Positions 28,888 to 37,900 of a stretch of DNA of 64,000 nt are shown here, piece by piece. Each line of letters begins with the position of its first letter. Positions within the stretch are counted from its first letter, which is position 1. Source of the stretch: an uncultured SAR86 cluster bacterium (lineage in GTDB: Bacteria > Pseudomonadota > Gammaproteobacteria > Magnimaribacterales > D2472). A program made the translations under genes and the position numbers. The stretch is taken from NCBI GenBank assembly GCA_902515775.1, contig CABXVU010000005.1, positions 1-64,000 of the forward strand, in the 5' to 3' direction. Under the pieces are notes generated by a model, which worked only from the letters and a program-made list of their open reading frames with translations, made no database searches and was not told the origin of the DNA.

Positions 28888-30435
28888 CTAGAGAGAAATA
28901 ACAATTAAAGATGGTCCTGAATCCTGAACAGAGTTAGAGAATATTTTTGTAAATTCTTCAACTGATGTTGGAGCAAAAGCAGGGACTCCCATTGATTTAG
29001 ATAGTTGTATCCAATCGATTCTTGGATTATCTAAAGAAAGCATCGATGCTGCTCTTTGACCAGTTTGAACGGCACCTACCCTATCAAGTTCTATTTTCAG
29101 AATTTCATATGAATTATTAGCAAATATGATGTTTGTTATGTTTAAATTTTCTCTAGCTTGAGTCCACAATGCTTGAATTGTATACATTGCCCCTCCATCA
29201 CCATGAAGTGTGATAACTGGTCTATCTGGTTGAGCGATAGCTGCACCAATTGCTAATGGCAACCCTTGTCCAATTGAGCCACCAGTTAATGCCAACCAAT
29301 CATGAGGCTTAGCATTAAAAGTATGAGATGTTACAAAAAGGCCAGATGTAGCAGATTCATCAGAAACGATTGCATCTTCGGGCATTAAGCCAGCTAGTAA
29401 CGGTCCAAATGATAGAGTATCAAGAGTCCCTGAAGATGGAATATCAATGATGCTACTATGAATAAGATTTTCATTGATTGATAGTGAGCCACACTCATCA
29501 GATAAAGCATTTAATGCATCATAACCATCTTGTTGTGGAGAACATAAGTTGATGATTTTTGTTTCATTGGGCAATAGATAACTTTTTTTATCTGGATATG
29601 CAAAAAATGATACAGGTACGCTTGTTCCTATGAAGACCGCACCCGGAGTATTTAATAAAAATTCTTCTGCCATTTCAGCAAAATATGGAACTTGTTCAAT
29701 TTTTGGCAATCCTGCGCCTCTTCTTATCCTCGAAATAAATGTATCAGTTACAATTCTACATCCTGTAGCACTTGAAATTTTTGCAGCTAAGATTAGACAA
29801 TCTTCGTCAAGAAATTTTCCTCCAATAAATAGTATTGAACCATCTTGCTCGAGAGTCTCTAAAGATTGGGAAATTAATGAATGATCAATTGGTATTGGAG
29901 TAACTGCATCTAATGGTTTGGGGATATCTCCTTTGAAATCACCCCATGCACAGTCTGCTGGAACAATTAAAGTTGAAATCTGTCCTGGAAAGGCATTAGC
30001 ATTCTTCCAAGCTTCATTACCTAGATCGCAGAGATCGTCAACTGAATTTGATCTTCCAACCCAGTCTGAAACCGATTTAGCTAAATTATCCAAATCAGAT
30101 GTGAGCGGAGCATTATATTTCAGATGGTAAGTCGCATGGTCTCCCACTACATTTACCATTGGTGATAATGCTTTATTAGCATTATGGATGTTAGCAAAGC
30201 TATTGCCCAACCCAGGCCCTAAATGCAAAAGATTAACTGCAGATTTACCTGACATTCTTGCATAACCATCTGCTGCACCACTAACAACGCCCTCAAACAA
30301 ACCTAATACTGGTCGTATTTCTGGATGACTATCTATTGCTGCAACAAGATGCATTTCAGAAGTTCCAGGATTAGCAAAAACAACTTCTGCTCCATTTGCA
30401 ATAAGAGTTTTAATTAAAGCGTCAGAAGCATTCAT
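28888..30435 (-). CDS. Thiamine-diphosphate-dependent enzyme (acetolactate synthase/benzoylformate decarboxylase family)
   Basis: VVFANPGTSEMHLVAAID, GLFEGVVSGAADGYARMSGK, TLHGDGGAMYTIQALWTQARENLNITNIIFANN TPP motif. Confidence 0.9.
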   Translation of the reverse strand: MNASDALIKTLIANGAEVVFANPGTSEMHLVAAIDSHPEIRPVLGLFEGVVSGAADGYARMSGKSAVNLLHLGPGLGNSFANIHNANKALSPMVNVVGDHATYHLKYNAPLTSDLDNLAKSVSDWVGRSNSVDDLCDLGNEAWKNANAFPGQISTLIVPADCAWGDFKGDIPKPLDAVTPIPIDHSLISQSLETLEQDGSILFIGGKFLDEDCLILAAKISSATGCRIVTDTFISRIRRGAGLPKIEQVPYFAEMAEEFLLNTPGAVFIGTSVPVSFFAYPDKKSYLLPNETKIINLCSPQQDGYDALNALSDECGSLSINENLIHSSIIDIPSSGTLDTLSFGPLLAGLMPEDAIVSDESATSGLFVTSHTFNAKPHDWLALTGGSIGQGLPLAIGAAIAQPDRPVITLHGDGGAMYTIQALWTQARENLNITNIIFANNSYEILKIELDRVGAVQTGQRAASMLSLDNPRIDWIQLSKSMGVPAFAPTSVEEFTKIFSNSVQDSGPSLIVISL

Positions 30436-30468
30436 TGATAAATATGTATTTGCATGAATTGACTATAC

Positions 30469-30482
30469 TATCCATGTGACTA
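30469..30482. promoter_or_regulatory. Candidate operator TATCCATGTGACTA
   Basis: Fits TAnnCAnnTGnnTA; divergent region between the TPP enzyme and SDR genes. Confidence 0.35.
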
Positions 30483-30558
30483 AACTAAATCAAATAGACT
30501 TTAAATTAACCTTTTAGATAAAATTTTTTATTAATTCCAGATAGTATATAGTCGAAAG

Positions 30559-31335
30559 ATGAATTTAGGTATTGATGGTAAAAAAGCAATTATTTGTGCC
30601 TCTAGCAGAGGGCTCGGTAAAGCAATTGCTGAACAACTTGCTCAAGAAGGTGTAGAGATAGTAATAAATGGTACAAATAAGGAGAATTTGACCAAGACGC
30701 ATGAAGAATTCATAAAAAAGAAATATAAAGTTTCATCAGTCCTTGGACCTATGGAAGAAGATGCGACTCGCAAAAAGCTATTGGCAGCATGCCCTAATCC
30801 AGACATTTTAATTAATAATAGTGGTGGCCCAGCGCCTGGGAATTTTTTTGATTGGACTGAAGATGATTTTCTAAATGCAATAAAGTCTAATTTCACTCAA
30901 TCAGCCTTATTAATGCAAGCTGTGATACCTGGAATGCAAAAAAATAATTTTGGCAGAATTATAAACATGACATCTGCAATGGTTAAAAATCCACATTTAA
31001 TGATGGGTTTATCTACTTCTGCAAGATCGGGATTGCATGGATTGTCAAAGGCATTATCGAAAGAGTTTGCAAAAGACAACATCACAATTAATTGCATATT
31101 GCCAGAAAGAATAGCTACTGATAGGCAAATTGGGATAATTAATTATCAAGCAAAACTGGCAAATATAACCTATGAGGAAGCTCTAAAGATTGTAGAAGAT
31201 GATTTGCCAGCAAAGAGAATGGGTAAAGTAGAAGAAATATCAGGGATATGTACATTTTTATGCTCTCAACAGGCAGCATTTATAACAGGTCAAAGTATTT
31301 CAGTTGATGGCGGAAGTTCTGAGTATCTACTGTAA
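30559..31335 (+). CDS. Short-chain dehydrogenase/reductase family protein
   Basis: SSRGLGKAIAEQLAQEG Rossmann motif, NNSGG, ITGQSISVDGG C-terminus; catalytic Tyr position atypical. Confidence 0.88.
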   Translation: MNLGIDGKKAIICASSRGLGKAIAEQLAQEGVEIVINGTNKENLTKTHEEFIKKKYKVSSVLGPMEEDATRKKLLAACPNPDILINNSGGPAPGNFFDWTEDDFLNAIKSNFTQSALLMQAVIPGMQKNNFGRIINMTSAMVKNPHLMMGLSTSARSGLHGLSKALSKEFAKDNITINCILPERIATDRQIGIINYQAKLANITYEEALKIVEDDLPAKRMGKVEEISGICTFLCSQQAAFITGQSISVDGGSSEYLL

Positions 31336-31354
31336 TTTATCTAATATTTATATC

Positions 31355-32155
31355 ATGAAAAATGTAACACTTTATCATCATGGACCTTCTACCTGCTCAC
31401 AAAAGGTAAGAATGATTCTTGAATTAAAAAACATTTCTTATGAATCGAAAATTATTGATTTATTAGCTGGGGAACAGCATCACGCTGAGTATGTTAAATT
31501 GAATCCAAATCATTTAGTTCCTACATTGGTAACTGACGATGGTGTTATCATCGAATCTACTGTGATAAATGAATATTTAGATGATTATTTTCCAGGAATA
31601 CCAGCAAAATCATCAGATCCATTAAATGTAGCCAAAATGAGATTATGGGTAAAGTATATTGATAGTTATCATCCGCAGTGTGGCTCAATAACTTATGGTA
31701 TTGGGATGAGAAATATATTAATTCAGAAACCTAAAAATGAAGTTGATCAAGAAATTGCCAATATTCCTGATCACATAAAAAGAAAAAATAGACGAGATCT
31801 TATTGACATGGGTCTTGATGCGCCTGTTCTGATAGAAGCATTAAAGCAAACAGAGCTTTTGTTAAGTAAACTTGAACAAGAATTAGAGAACTCTGATTGG
31901 CTTTTCAACAATTCATTTGGTATTGCAGATGCCGCAACCCTACCCTACATTATTAGGATGGAACAATTAGCTTTGGGAGAATTATTTAGCTCATCCAAAA
32001 GACCAAACATTAGTCTTTGGTATGAAAGAATTAAAAAAATGGATATTTTCAATAATGCTGTGACAAGCTTTATCCCTGAGGCACTTATTGGAGTTCTTAC
32101 TAAATTTGGAAATGATCAAAAAGATAGAGTACTGAAGATAATGGAGGATAAATAG
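31355..32155 (+). CDS. Glutathione S-transferase family protein
   Basis: VTLYHHGPSTCSQKVRMILELKNISYESKIIDL...LNPNHLVPTLVTDDGVIIESTVINEYLDD. Start at 31355 preferred over 31304. Confidence 0.85.
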   Translation: MKNVTLYHHGPSTCSQKVRMILELKNISYESKIIDLLAGEQHHAEYVKLNPNHLVPTLVTDDGVIIESTVINEYLDDYFPGIPAKSSDPLNVAKMRLWVKYIDSYHPQCGSITYGIGMRNILIQKPKNEVDQEIANIPDHIKRKNRRDLIDMGLDAPVLIEALKQTELLLSKLEQELENSDWLFNNSFGIADAATLPYIIRMEQLALGELFSSSKRPNISLWYERIKKMDIFNNAVTSFIPEALIGVLTKFGNDQKDRVLKIMEDK

Positions 32156-32710
32156 ATGGAAGATAATCAAAAAATGAGCAAAGCTTTTGAATTTGCTTTA
32201 CATGCACTTGATATTTATAGAAAGGTTATGGTTTTAGTTGTTTTTTGGTCATTTTGGGCTATATTTTTCTCGAAATTAGAACCAACCTTTATAGGAAATA
32301 TACTCTTATCTGCTGTAGCATTTGGGCTAGCAGTAATGCCTTTATTGGTTGACTTTAATGAGTCCCATGCGACTAATCCACTTTGGACAGGACATGCTCG
32401 CTTTCATTTAGTTTGGCAGGTATTAGCTTTAACTATTACAGGCATAATAATAATCTTACTTTTATGGGTATTTCCATCATTTTCAAATTTATTAATATCA
32501 ATAGCACTCTTATATATGTGGATAATTTGCTTCCTCGCGGCTTGGGCAGCCATTCCTTTGTATGATGGAAAATTAAATGATATTAACGGAGTACCTCCTA
32601 CTCACATGAAATTTTTTGGAAAAGAATATGAGATAGATAGAAATGTTCAAGGTCTTGTAGCTGCCGCCATCGTAACAATATATGCATGTGGAATTATTTT
32701 TCTAGGATGA
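32156..32710 (+). CDS. Hypothetical multi-pass membrane protein
   Basis: Hydrophobic helices; starts directly after the preceding stop. Confidence 0.65.
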   Translation: MEDNQKMSKAFEFALHALDIYRKVMVLVVFWSFWAIFFSKLEPTFIGNILLSAVAFGLAVMPLLVDFNESHATNPLWTGHARFHLVWQVLALTITGIIIILLLWVFPSFSNLLISIALLYMWIICFLAAWAAIPLYDGKLNDINGVPPTHMKFFGKEYEIDRNVQGLVAAAIVTIYACGIIFLG

Positions 32711-32724
32711 TTCAGATTAAGCTT

Positions 32725-34476
32725 TTAAGGTTCTCTAATTTGATCGACCATTAAATAGACATTTTTAGGTGGTCTTGCATAGAAGAATGAAACTAAAATT
32801 GCAATACTAAAATTTAAAATCATCCCAATGAATCCAAATCCCTCCGGTGAAACTCCCAAGAACCAGTATTCTGAAGAGTTTAAGTCAATATTTAAAAATT
32901 TAAAATTAATAATATAGGCAGAGGTGATTACAAGGCCAGAGATCATACCCGCAATAGCACCTTCCTTATTTAACCTTTTATAAAAGATTCCCATTAATAA
33001 AGCAGGAAAAATTGTCGCAGCTGCTAATCCAAAAGCAAATGCAACAACCTGAGCAACAAATCCTGGTGGATAAATTCCAAATAAGCCTGCAATGAGTATT
33101 GCAACAGCTGCAGAGCAACGTGCATAAAATAATTCTTGTTTTTCAGTGATTTTAGGCATAAACGTCTTCTTAAGAAGATCATGAGATATAGAGGCTGAAA
33201 TCACCAAAAGCAATCCAGCAGCAGTTGACAAAGCCGCTGCCAATGCGCCTGCTGCAACCAATGCTACAACCCAGCCAGGTAATCTCGCAATCTCTGGATT
33301 TGCAAGAACCATGATATCTCTATCTATGTAGACCTCATTATCATTGGTCATATCAGGATCATTAATAGTTACTCTCTCTCCAGACACTCCTTTTTCATTG
33401 CTAAAATCTGGTTTTATCCCCTCTAAGGCATTGCCAGCTGAATATTGAATTAAGCCATCCTCATTTTTGTCTTTCCAGGCTATGAGACCTATGTTTTCCC
33501 AATTCCTAAACCAACTTGGAGCCTCTTGATAATTAACTTCTTGAACAGAATCAATAAAATTCATTCTTGCAAAAGCTGATACTGCTGGAGCTGTTGAATA
33601 TAAAATAGCTATAAATACCAATGCATAACCAGCTGATTTTCTTGCATCACTAACTTTTGGTACAGTAAAGAATCTTACGATTACATGAGGAAGGCCTGCG
33701 GTTCCAAACATCAATGCAGCAGTTATACAAAAAATATCAATATTAGTTTTAGTATTTTCTGTATATGCGTTAAATCCAAGCTCAACAGTAACCTTATCTA
33801 ATTTATCTAATAAATATGTATCGGTATTCACAAGAGTATCACCAAAACCAAATTGAGGAATAGGATTCCCAGTCATAAGAATGGAGATAAATATAGCTGG
33901 AACTAAATAAGCAAAAATTAAGACGCAGTATTGAGCAACCTGCGTATAAGTAATCCCCTTCATTCCTCCTAACACTGCATAAAAAAAGACAATGCACATA
34001 CCAATAATTACACCTAAATTTATATCAACTTCAAGAAATCTAGAAAAAACAATGCCTACTCCTCTCATTTGACCAGCAACATAGGTAAATGAAATAAATA
34101 TCAGACATATAACAGCAACTAACCTTGCTAAGTTTGAGTAATATCTTGTTCCAATAAAATCAGGAACCGTGTACTGACCAAATTTTCGTAAGTAGGGAGC
34201 AAGCAACAATGCCAATAAAACATATCCACCTGTCCAACCCATCAGATAAACAGATCCATCTTTACCCAAAAAAGCAATTAAACCTGCCATTGAAATAAAG
34301 GAAGCTGCTGACATCCAGTCTGCTGCAGTAGCCATGCCATTGGCTATTGGATGGACGCCCTTTCCAGCAATATAAAAGTCATTTGTTGATGATGCGCGTG
34401 ACCAAATTGCAATTCCTATGTACAAAGAAAATGACAATCCAACAAATAAATAAGTAAGAGATTGGGTATCCATCAA
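32725..34476 (-). CDS. Sodium:solute symporter (SSS family, acetate symporter-like, VC_2705-type)
   Basis: IANGMATAADWMSAASFISMAGLI, YTVPDFIGTRYYS, AALAAALSTAAGLLLVISASISHDLLKK; paired with a DUF4212 gene. Confidence 0.9.
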   Translation of the reverse strand: MMDTQSLTYLFVGLSFSLYIGIAIWSRASSTNDFYIAGKGVHPIANGMATAADWMSAASFISMAGLIAFLGKDGSVYLMGWTGGYVLLALLLAPYLRKFGQYTVPDFIGTRYYSNLARLVAVICLIFISFTYVAGQMRGVGIVFSRFLEVDINLGVIIGMCIVFFYAVLGGMKGITYTQVAQYCVLIFAYLVPAIFISILMTGNPIPQFGFGDTLVNTDTYLLDKLDKVTVELGFNAYTENTKTNIDIFCITAALMFGTAGLPHVIVRFFTVPKVSDARKSAGYALVFIAILYSTAPAVSAFARMNFIDSVQEVNYQEAPSWFRNWENIGLIAWKDKNEDGLIQYSAGNALEGIKPDFSNEKGVSGERVTINDPDMTNDNEVYIDRDIMVLANPEIARLPGWVVALVAAGALAAALSTAAGLLLVISASISHDLLKKTFMPKITEKQELFYARCSAAVAILIAGLFGIYPPGFVAQVVAFAFGLAAATIFPALLMGIFYKRLNKEGAIAGMISGLVITSAYIINFKFLNIDLNSSEYWFLGVSPEGFGFIGMILNFSIAILVSFFYARPPKNVYLMVDQIREP

Positions 34477-34733
34477 TCTAATTTATTTTTATTCATTTTT
34501 TCTTTATATGATTTATCTAATTTATTCATAAGATATACATAGATAAAAATAAGAAATACAAAGAAATAAATACTTCCCTGCTGAGCAAACCAAAATCCAA
34601 TTTTGAATCCACTAATTTTAAATTGATCTAAAAAATCTGAAAAGATTATTCCAAAACCAAATGAGACAAAAAACCAAACTGTTAATAGGATAGAGAGAAT
34701 TTTTAAATTTGAGCGCCAATAATCTTTATACAT
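34473..34733 (-). CDS. DUF4212 small membrane subunit of the symporter
   Basis: YWRSNLKILSILLTVWFFVSFGFGIIF...GFWFAQQGSIYFFVFLIFIYVYLMNKLD; 4-nt overlap with the symporter. Confidence 0.9.
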   Translation of the reverse strand: MYKDYWRSNLKILSILLTVWFFVSFGFGIIFSDFLDQFKISGFKIGFWFAQQGSIYFFVFLIFIYVYLMNKLDKSYKEKMNKNKLD

Positions 34734-34751
34734 AAATAAAGTATACCCTTC

Positions 34752-34779
34752 AAAATAAAGAAACCCGCTTATGCGGGCT
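34752..34779 (-). terminator. Rho-independent terminator (CCCGC-ATAA-GCGGG then T-rich)
   Basis: Minus-strand GAGCCCGCATAAGCGGGTTTCTTTATTTT, just downstream of the CDS at 34799-35341. Confidence 0.75.
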
Positions 34780-34798
34780 CCCTATAATTCAATTAGTG

Positions 34799-35341
34799 TT
34801 AATAAACTTTATTTATAACTGCTTTATTATTTTGCAGTTCTCCATCAATAAAAACGCTATTTCGCATAATTAGTGTTTCTTTTTTGTCTGAATCAAATGA
34901 CCAAGATATAGATTTAACAAAATTATGGTGCTCACTATGATAACCAGTAGATGGATCAGACTTAAATGCTATTGAGTCGTCTGAAAGTTCATCAACAGTA
35001 AACATTGGTTGTGTGCCTAATGCACAGTAATGCTTGATTACAAGCTCTCCATTTTTATCTGAATATGTTGTAAACATCTCCACACCATCCTCTACAAGCT
35101 CTTCTCTTATTGTATTTCCATTTGAAACTAGCTTGAAATGATAAGATGCACTTATAACATTTCCTGATTCTTGAGTTAGTTCACCTTTCCACTTACCTAG
35201 CATATTGTTTTTAATGTAATTAAATGCAGAACTATGGGTTACTTCTCCCATGCTTACATCACCAACAAAAGTTTCTTCAGCAGATTGAAGAGAAAATGAA
35301 GATACTAAAGTTAACGCAAAAATTATGTTTAAAAATTTCAT
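34799..35341 (-). CDS. Hypothetical secreted protein
   Basis: Signal peptide MKFLNIIFALTLVSSFSLQSAEE; LGKWKGELTQESGN...; own terminator and upstream palindrome. Confidence 0.7.
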   Translation of the reverse strand: MKFLNIIFALTLVSSFSLQSAEETFVGDVSMGEVTHSSAFNYIKNNMLGKWKGELTQESGNVISASYHFKLVSNGNTIREELVEDGVEMFTTYSDKNGELVIKHYCALGTQPMFTVDELSDDSIAFKSDPSTGYHSEHHNFVKSISWSFDSDKKETLIMRNSVFIDGELQNNKAVINKVY

Positions 35342-35371
35342 AGACTTATCCTCTGTATATATATTAAAAAT

Positions 35372-35391
35372 TTTAACTTACTTAAGTTAAA
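35372..35391. promoter_or_regulatory. 9-bp-arm palindrome TTTAACTTA-CT-TAAGTTAAA, candidate operator
   Basis: Read directly; 31 nt upstream of the 35341 start in a divergent intergenic region. Confidence 0.4.
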
Positions 35392-35477
35392 TATTGTTTA
35401 AATTGTTGTAAAATTCTTTCAGTAATTGATCTTTGAAAATTAATTATTAATTTTAATTAATGTCACATAAAAAAAAA

Positions 35478-35927
35478 ATAATGAAAAATATAACTAAAAT
35501 AAAATATTTGCCTTTACTGTGTCTATTAGCTTTGCCATTAGAAGCAGTTAAGTACAATAAGCTTGATGCAACTACTCTATATAAAAGAGCAATTAAACAT
35601 CTTGATAATGAAAGTTATAGAAAAGCAGATAAGGTATTAAAAGCATATACAAAATCAAAACCAAATGATTCAGATGGATGGAATCTTTACGCTTTTACAA
35701 AAAGAAAGCTTGGTAAGTATGATTTAGCGGAAAAGTATTACAAAACATCGCTTGAGCTTGATCCTGAAAACAAATCTGCCCTTGAGTATCAGGGAGAGCT
35801 TTTCATTAAGACTGGAAGAGTTGAGCTTGCAAGAAAAAATCTTGTTATATTAGAAAATCTTTGCTCGAGCCAGTGTTTTGAGTATGAAGAACTTAAAAAA
35901 TCACTTATTAAGGCAAGCACCTCTTAA
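35478..35927 (+). CDS. Exported tetratricopeptide-repeat protein
   Basis: Signal peptide MKNITKIKYLPLLCLLALPLEA, TPR units (DGWNLYAFTKRKLGKYDLAEKYYKTSLELDPENKSALEYQGELFIKTGR). Confidence 0.8.
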   Translation: MMKNITKIKYLPLLCLLALPLEAVKYNKLDATTLYKRAIKHLDNESYRKADKVLKAYTKSKPNDSDGWNLYAFTKRKLGKYDLAEKYYKTSLELDPENKSALEYQGELFIKTGRVELARKNLVILENLCSSQCFEYEELKKSLIKASTS

Positions 35928-35931
35928 AAAA

Positions 35932-36876
35932 TTACTCTACAGAGCTCCTTTGAATCATTAAATCTTTTGTTAACACGCTTCCAATAGCTGTATGGGACAG
36001 ATTTTCTCTTGATATACCAATAATATCAGCGACTCTTTCGGCAGCATATATGCCTGTACAATGTCCGCCCATAAATTTTGTCATTCCCTGATTTTTTAAC
36101 CAATTAGCAGTTTTATCTATAAGTTGATCTGATGCTTTAAATAAGTGAAATCCGCCTATGGCACCATATACGGGAATATTGTTTATAGACTGGAGTTTTT
36201 TTGCTGTGTTAATAATCCCCGAATGTCCACAGCCTGACATCATTACCCATCCATTTTCAGTTAACATGCCCGCTGACTGGTCATCTAAAATTATATCTGG
36301 AACAAATTTATTTGATTTAATATCCTTTACAACTAAGCCCTCGGGCCCATTGTATTTCTCTACAGTTCTTTCAACAGTTCCCGTTGCAAATATGTTCTTT
36401 GAAACTTCATAGTGACTATCTAGAATTATGAAATTAATACCTAAATCTTCTGCGTCTTTTTTCCATTTACCTGAATCAGCATAATTTCCCGGACCGACCT
36501 TTGAACCATCTGGAGCAAATCTTTGGTTAAAAAAGCCTCTTGCAACATAAACCTTGGTAAAAGCTTTATTGTTAAGTTCCTTGTATGTTTTTCTTAATTT
36601 AAGAAGGCCTCCTGTATGATCGCTGTGAAAATGACTTAATATAACCTTTTCAACTTTTGATAGATCTTTTCCAAGAATTTTAGCATTATGTAAAACAGTA
36701 TCTTCGTGAAATCCAGTATCAAATAGCACAGATTCAGTTTCACTTTCATATAAGGCTGAAAAACTCCATTCTCCAAATCCACCATAGTTAGATATATTTG
36801 TTGCTAGTACTGTTATTTCGTAAGATGCATTTAAATTAATACAAAATAATACTAAGAAAAGATTTATTCTCCTCAT
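35932..36876 (-). CDS. Exported MBL-fold metallohydrolase
   Basis: ILSHFHSDHTGGLLKL, SVLFDTGFHEDTVL, MSGCGHSGIINTAKKL, AIGGFHLF; signal peptide. Confidence 0.9.
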   Translation of the reverse strand: MRRINLFLVLFCINLNASYEITVLATNISNYGGFGEWSFSALYESETESVLFDTGFHEDTVLHNAKILGKDLSKVEKVILSHFHSDHTGGLLKLRKTYKELNNKAFTKVYVARGFFNQRFAPDGSKVGPGNYADSGKWKKDAEDLGINFIILDSHYEVSKNIFATGTVERTVEKYNGPEGLVVKDIKSNKFVPDIILDDQSAGMLTENGWVMMSGCGHSGIINTAKKLQSINNIPVYGAIGGFHLFKASDQLIDKTANWLKNQGMTKFMGGHCTGIYAAERVADIIGISRENLSHTAIGSVLTKDLMIQRSSVE

Positions 36877-36880
36877 AAAT

Positions 36881-37897
36881 TTATAAAGTTGATGGACCTA
36901 TAGCAACAGGTCTGATTGAAGATGCTGCACTTCCTTTTACCATTAAAGGTAATATCATTACACATGAGAGGTCTACTGAATCATTTGATAATTTTTTAAG
37001 GTTAAAATTTTCAAGTGTATGAACACCAGCCTGAGTTAAGAAATAATGATGTACTGGAAATACCATATTTTCGGGAGTACCTTCAGGAGCTGGGATTGGG
37101 TTATTTGGATCAGCTACTGCATCAACAAAAGGAGTATCTAATCCAACAGCAACGACTTTTTTTGAAGCCAGATATTCAGCTAATGTATATGAAATGCCTG
37201 GAGCCATTGAATAATATAGTTTTAATTCATCAGGATCCTGATAATTATCACTCCAGCCTGTATAGATCAAAACAACGTCTCCTGGCAATATACCTCTTGA
37301 TTTTAAAGATGATGATTCAATCGACTTATTGATGTCGTTAATAGATACATATTCTCCGGCTGACATAGATTTTCCATCATATGCATATTTTTTTACATCG
37401 ATAAGTATTGCAGTTGTAATAATTGGAGGTACAGTCTCTATTCCAAGCTTAAGTAATGGAGATGCCTTAGATGGCTTGACAACATCGCCTTTTAATCCAC
37501 CAAAAAAAGTTACATTCGATATATCCAGTTCAGTTTCACCATCCCAAGGCTCATCTAAATGACCAAAGTGGCCTAATGCATCCATTTGAGTTCCTTGATT
37601 TCCGTCATTAACATCTTCGTTAAGGACATCCATGGTAAATATTTGAACTGTATTTGGCATTGCAGACGCAGGTAAGAATTTTGGCTTATATTCACCTGCA
37701 AATGGCGACAGAGGCATAGATTTAGTTCTCAAGTATGACAACTCATAACTCTCTGATTTAGGGTTCGATATTAACTCTGAGCATCTAGACCAAGTTTCGG
37801 GCCCTAGAATATTTGTCATGCCTCTTTGAGAAGATAGATCTGATGAGTATATAAATACTGAGTAAATAGAAAAAAATAAAAAAGTAATTCTAGTCAT
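36881..37897 (-). CDS. Exported cyclase-family (kynurenine-formamidase-like) hydrolase
   Basis: GNQGTQMDALGHFGH metal motif, GDVVLIYTGWSD, VVAVGLDTPFVD; signal peptide. Confidence 0.82.
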   Translation of the reverse strand: MTRITFLFFSIYSVFIYSSDLSSQRGMTNILGPETWSRCSELISNPKSESYELSYLRTKSMPLSPFAGEYKPKFLPASAMPNTVQIFTMDVLNEDVNDGNQGTQMDALGHFGHLDEPWDGETELDISNVTFFGGLKGDVVKPSKASPLLKLGIETVPPIITTAILIDVKKYAYDGKSMSAGEYVSINDINKSIESSSLKSRGILPGDVVLIYTGWSDNYQDPDELKLYYSMAPGISYTLAEYLASKKVVAVGLDTPFVDAVADPNNPIPAPEGTPENMVFPVHHYFLTQAGVHTLENFNLKKLSNDSVDLSCVMILPLMVKGSAASSIRPVAIGPSTL

Positions 37898-37900
37898 AAT

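Noticed and set aside
7508-32710. Catabolic island as a recent horizontally acquired element
   Set aside because: No integrase, tRNA junction, flanking repeats or obvious composition shift by eye; a GC/codon-usage calculation would be needed.
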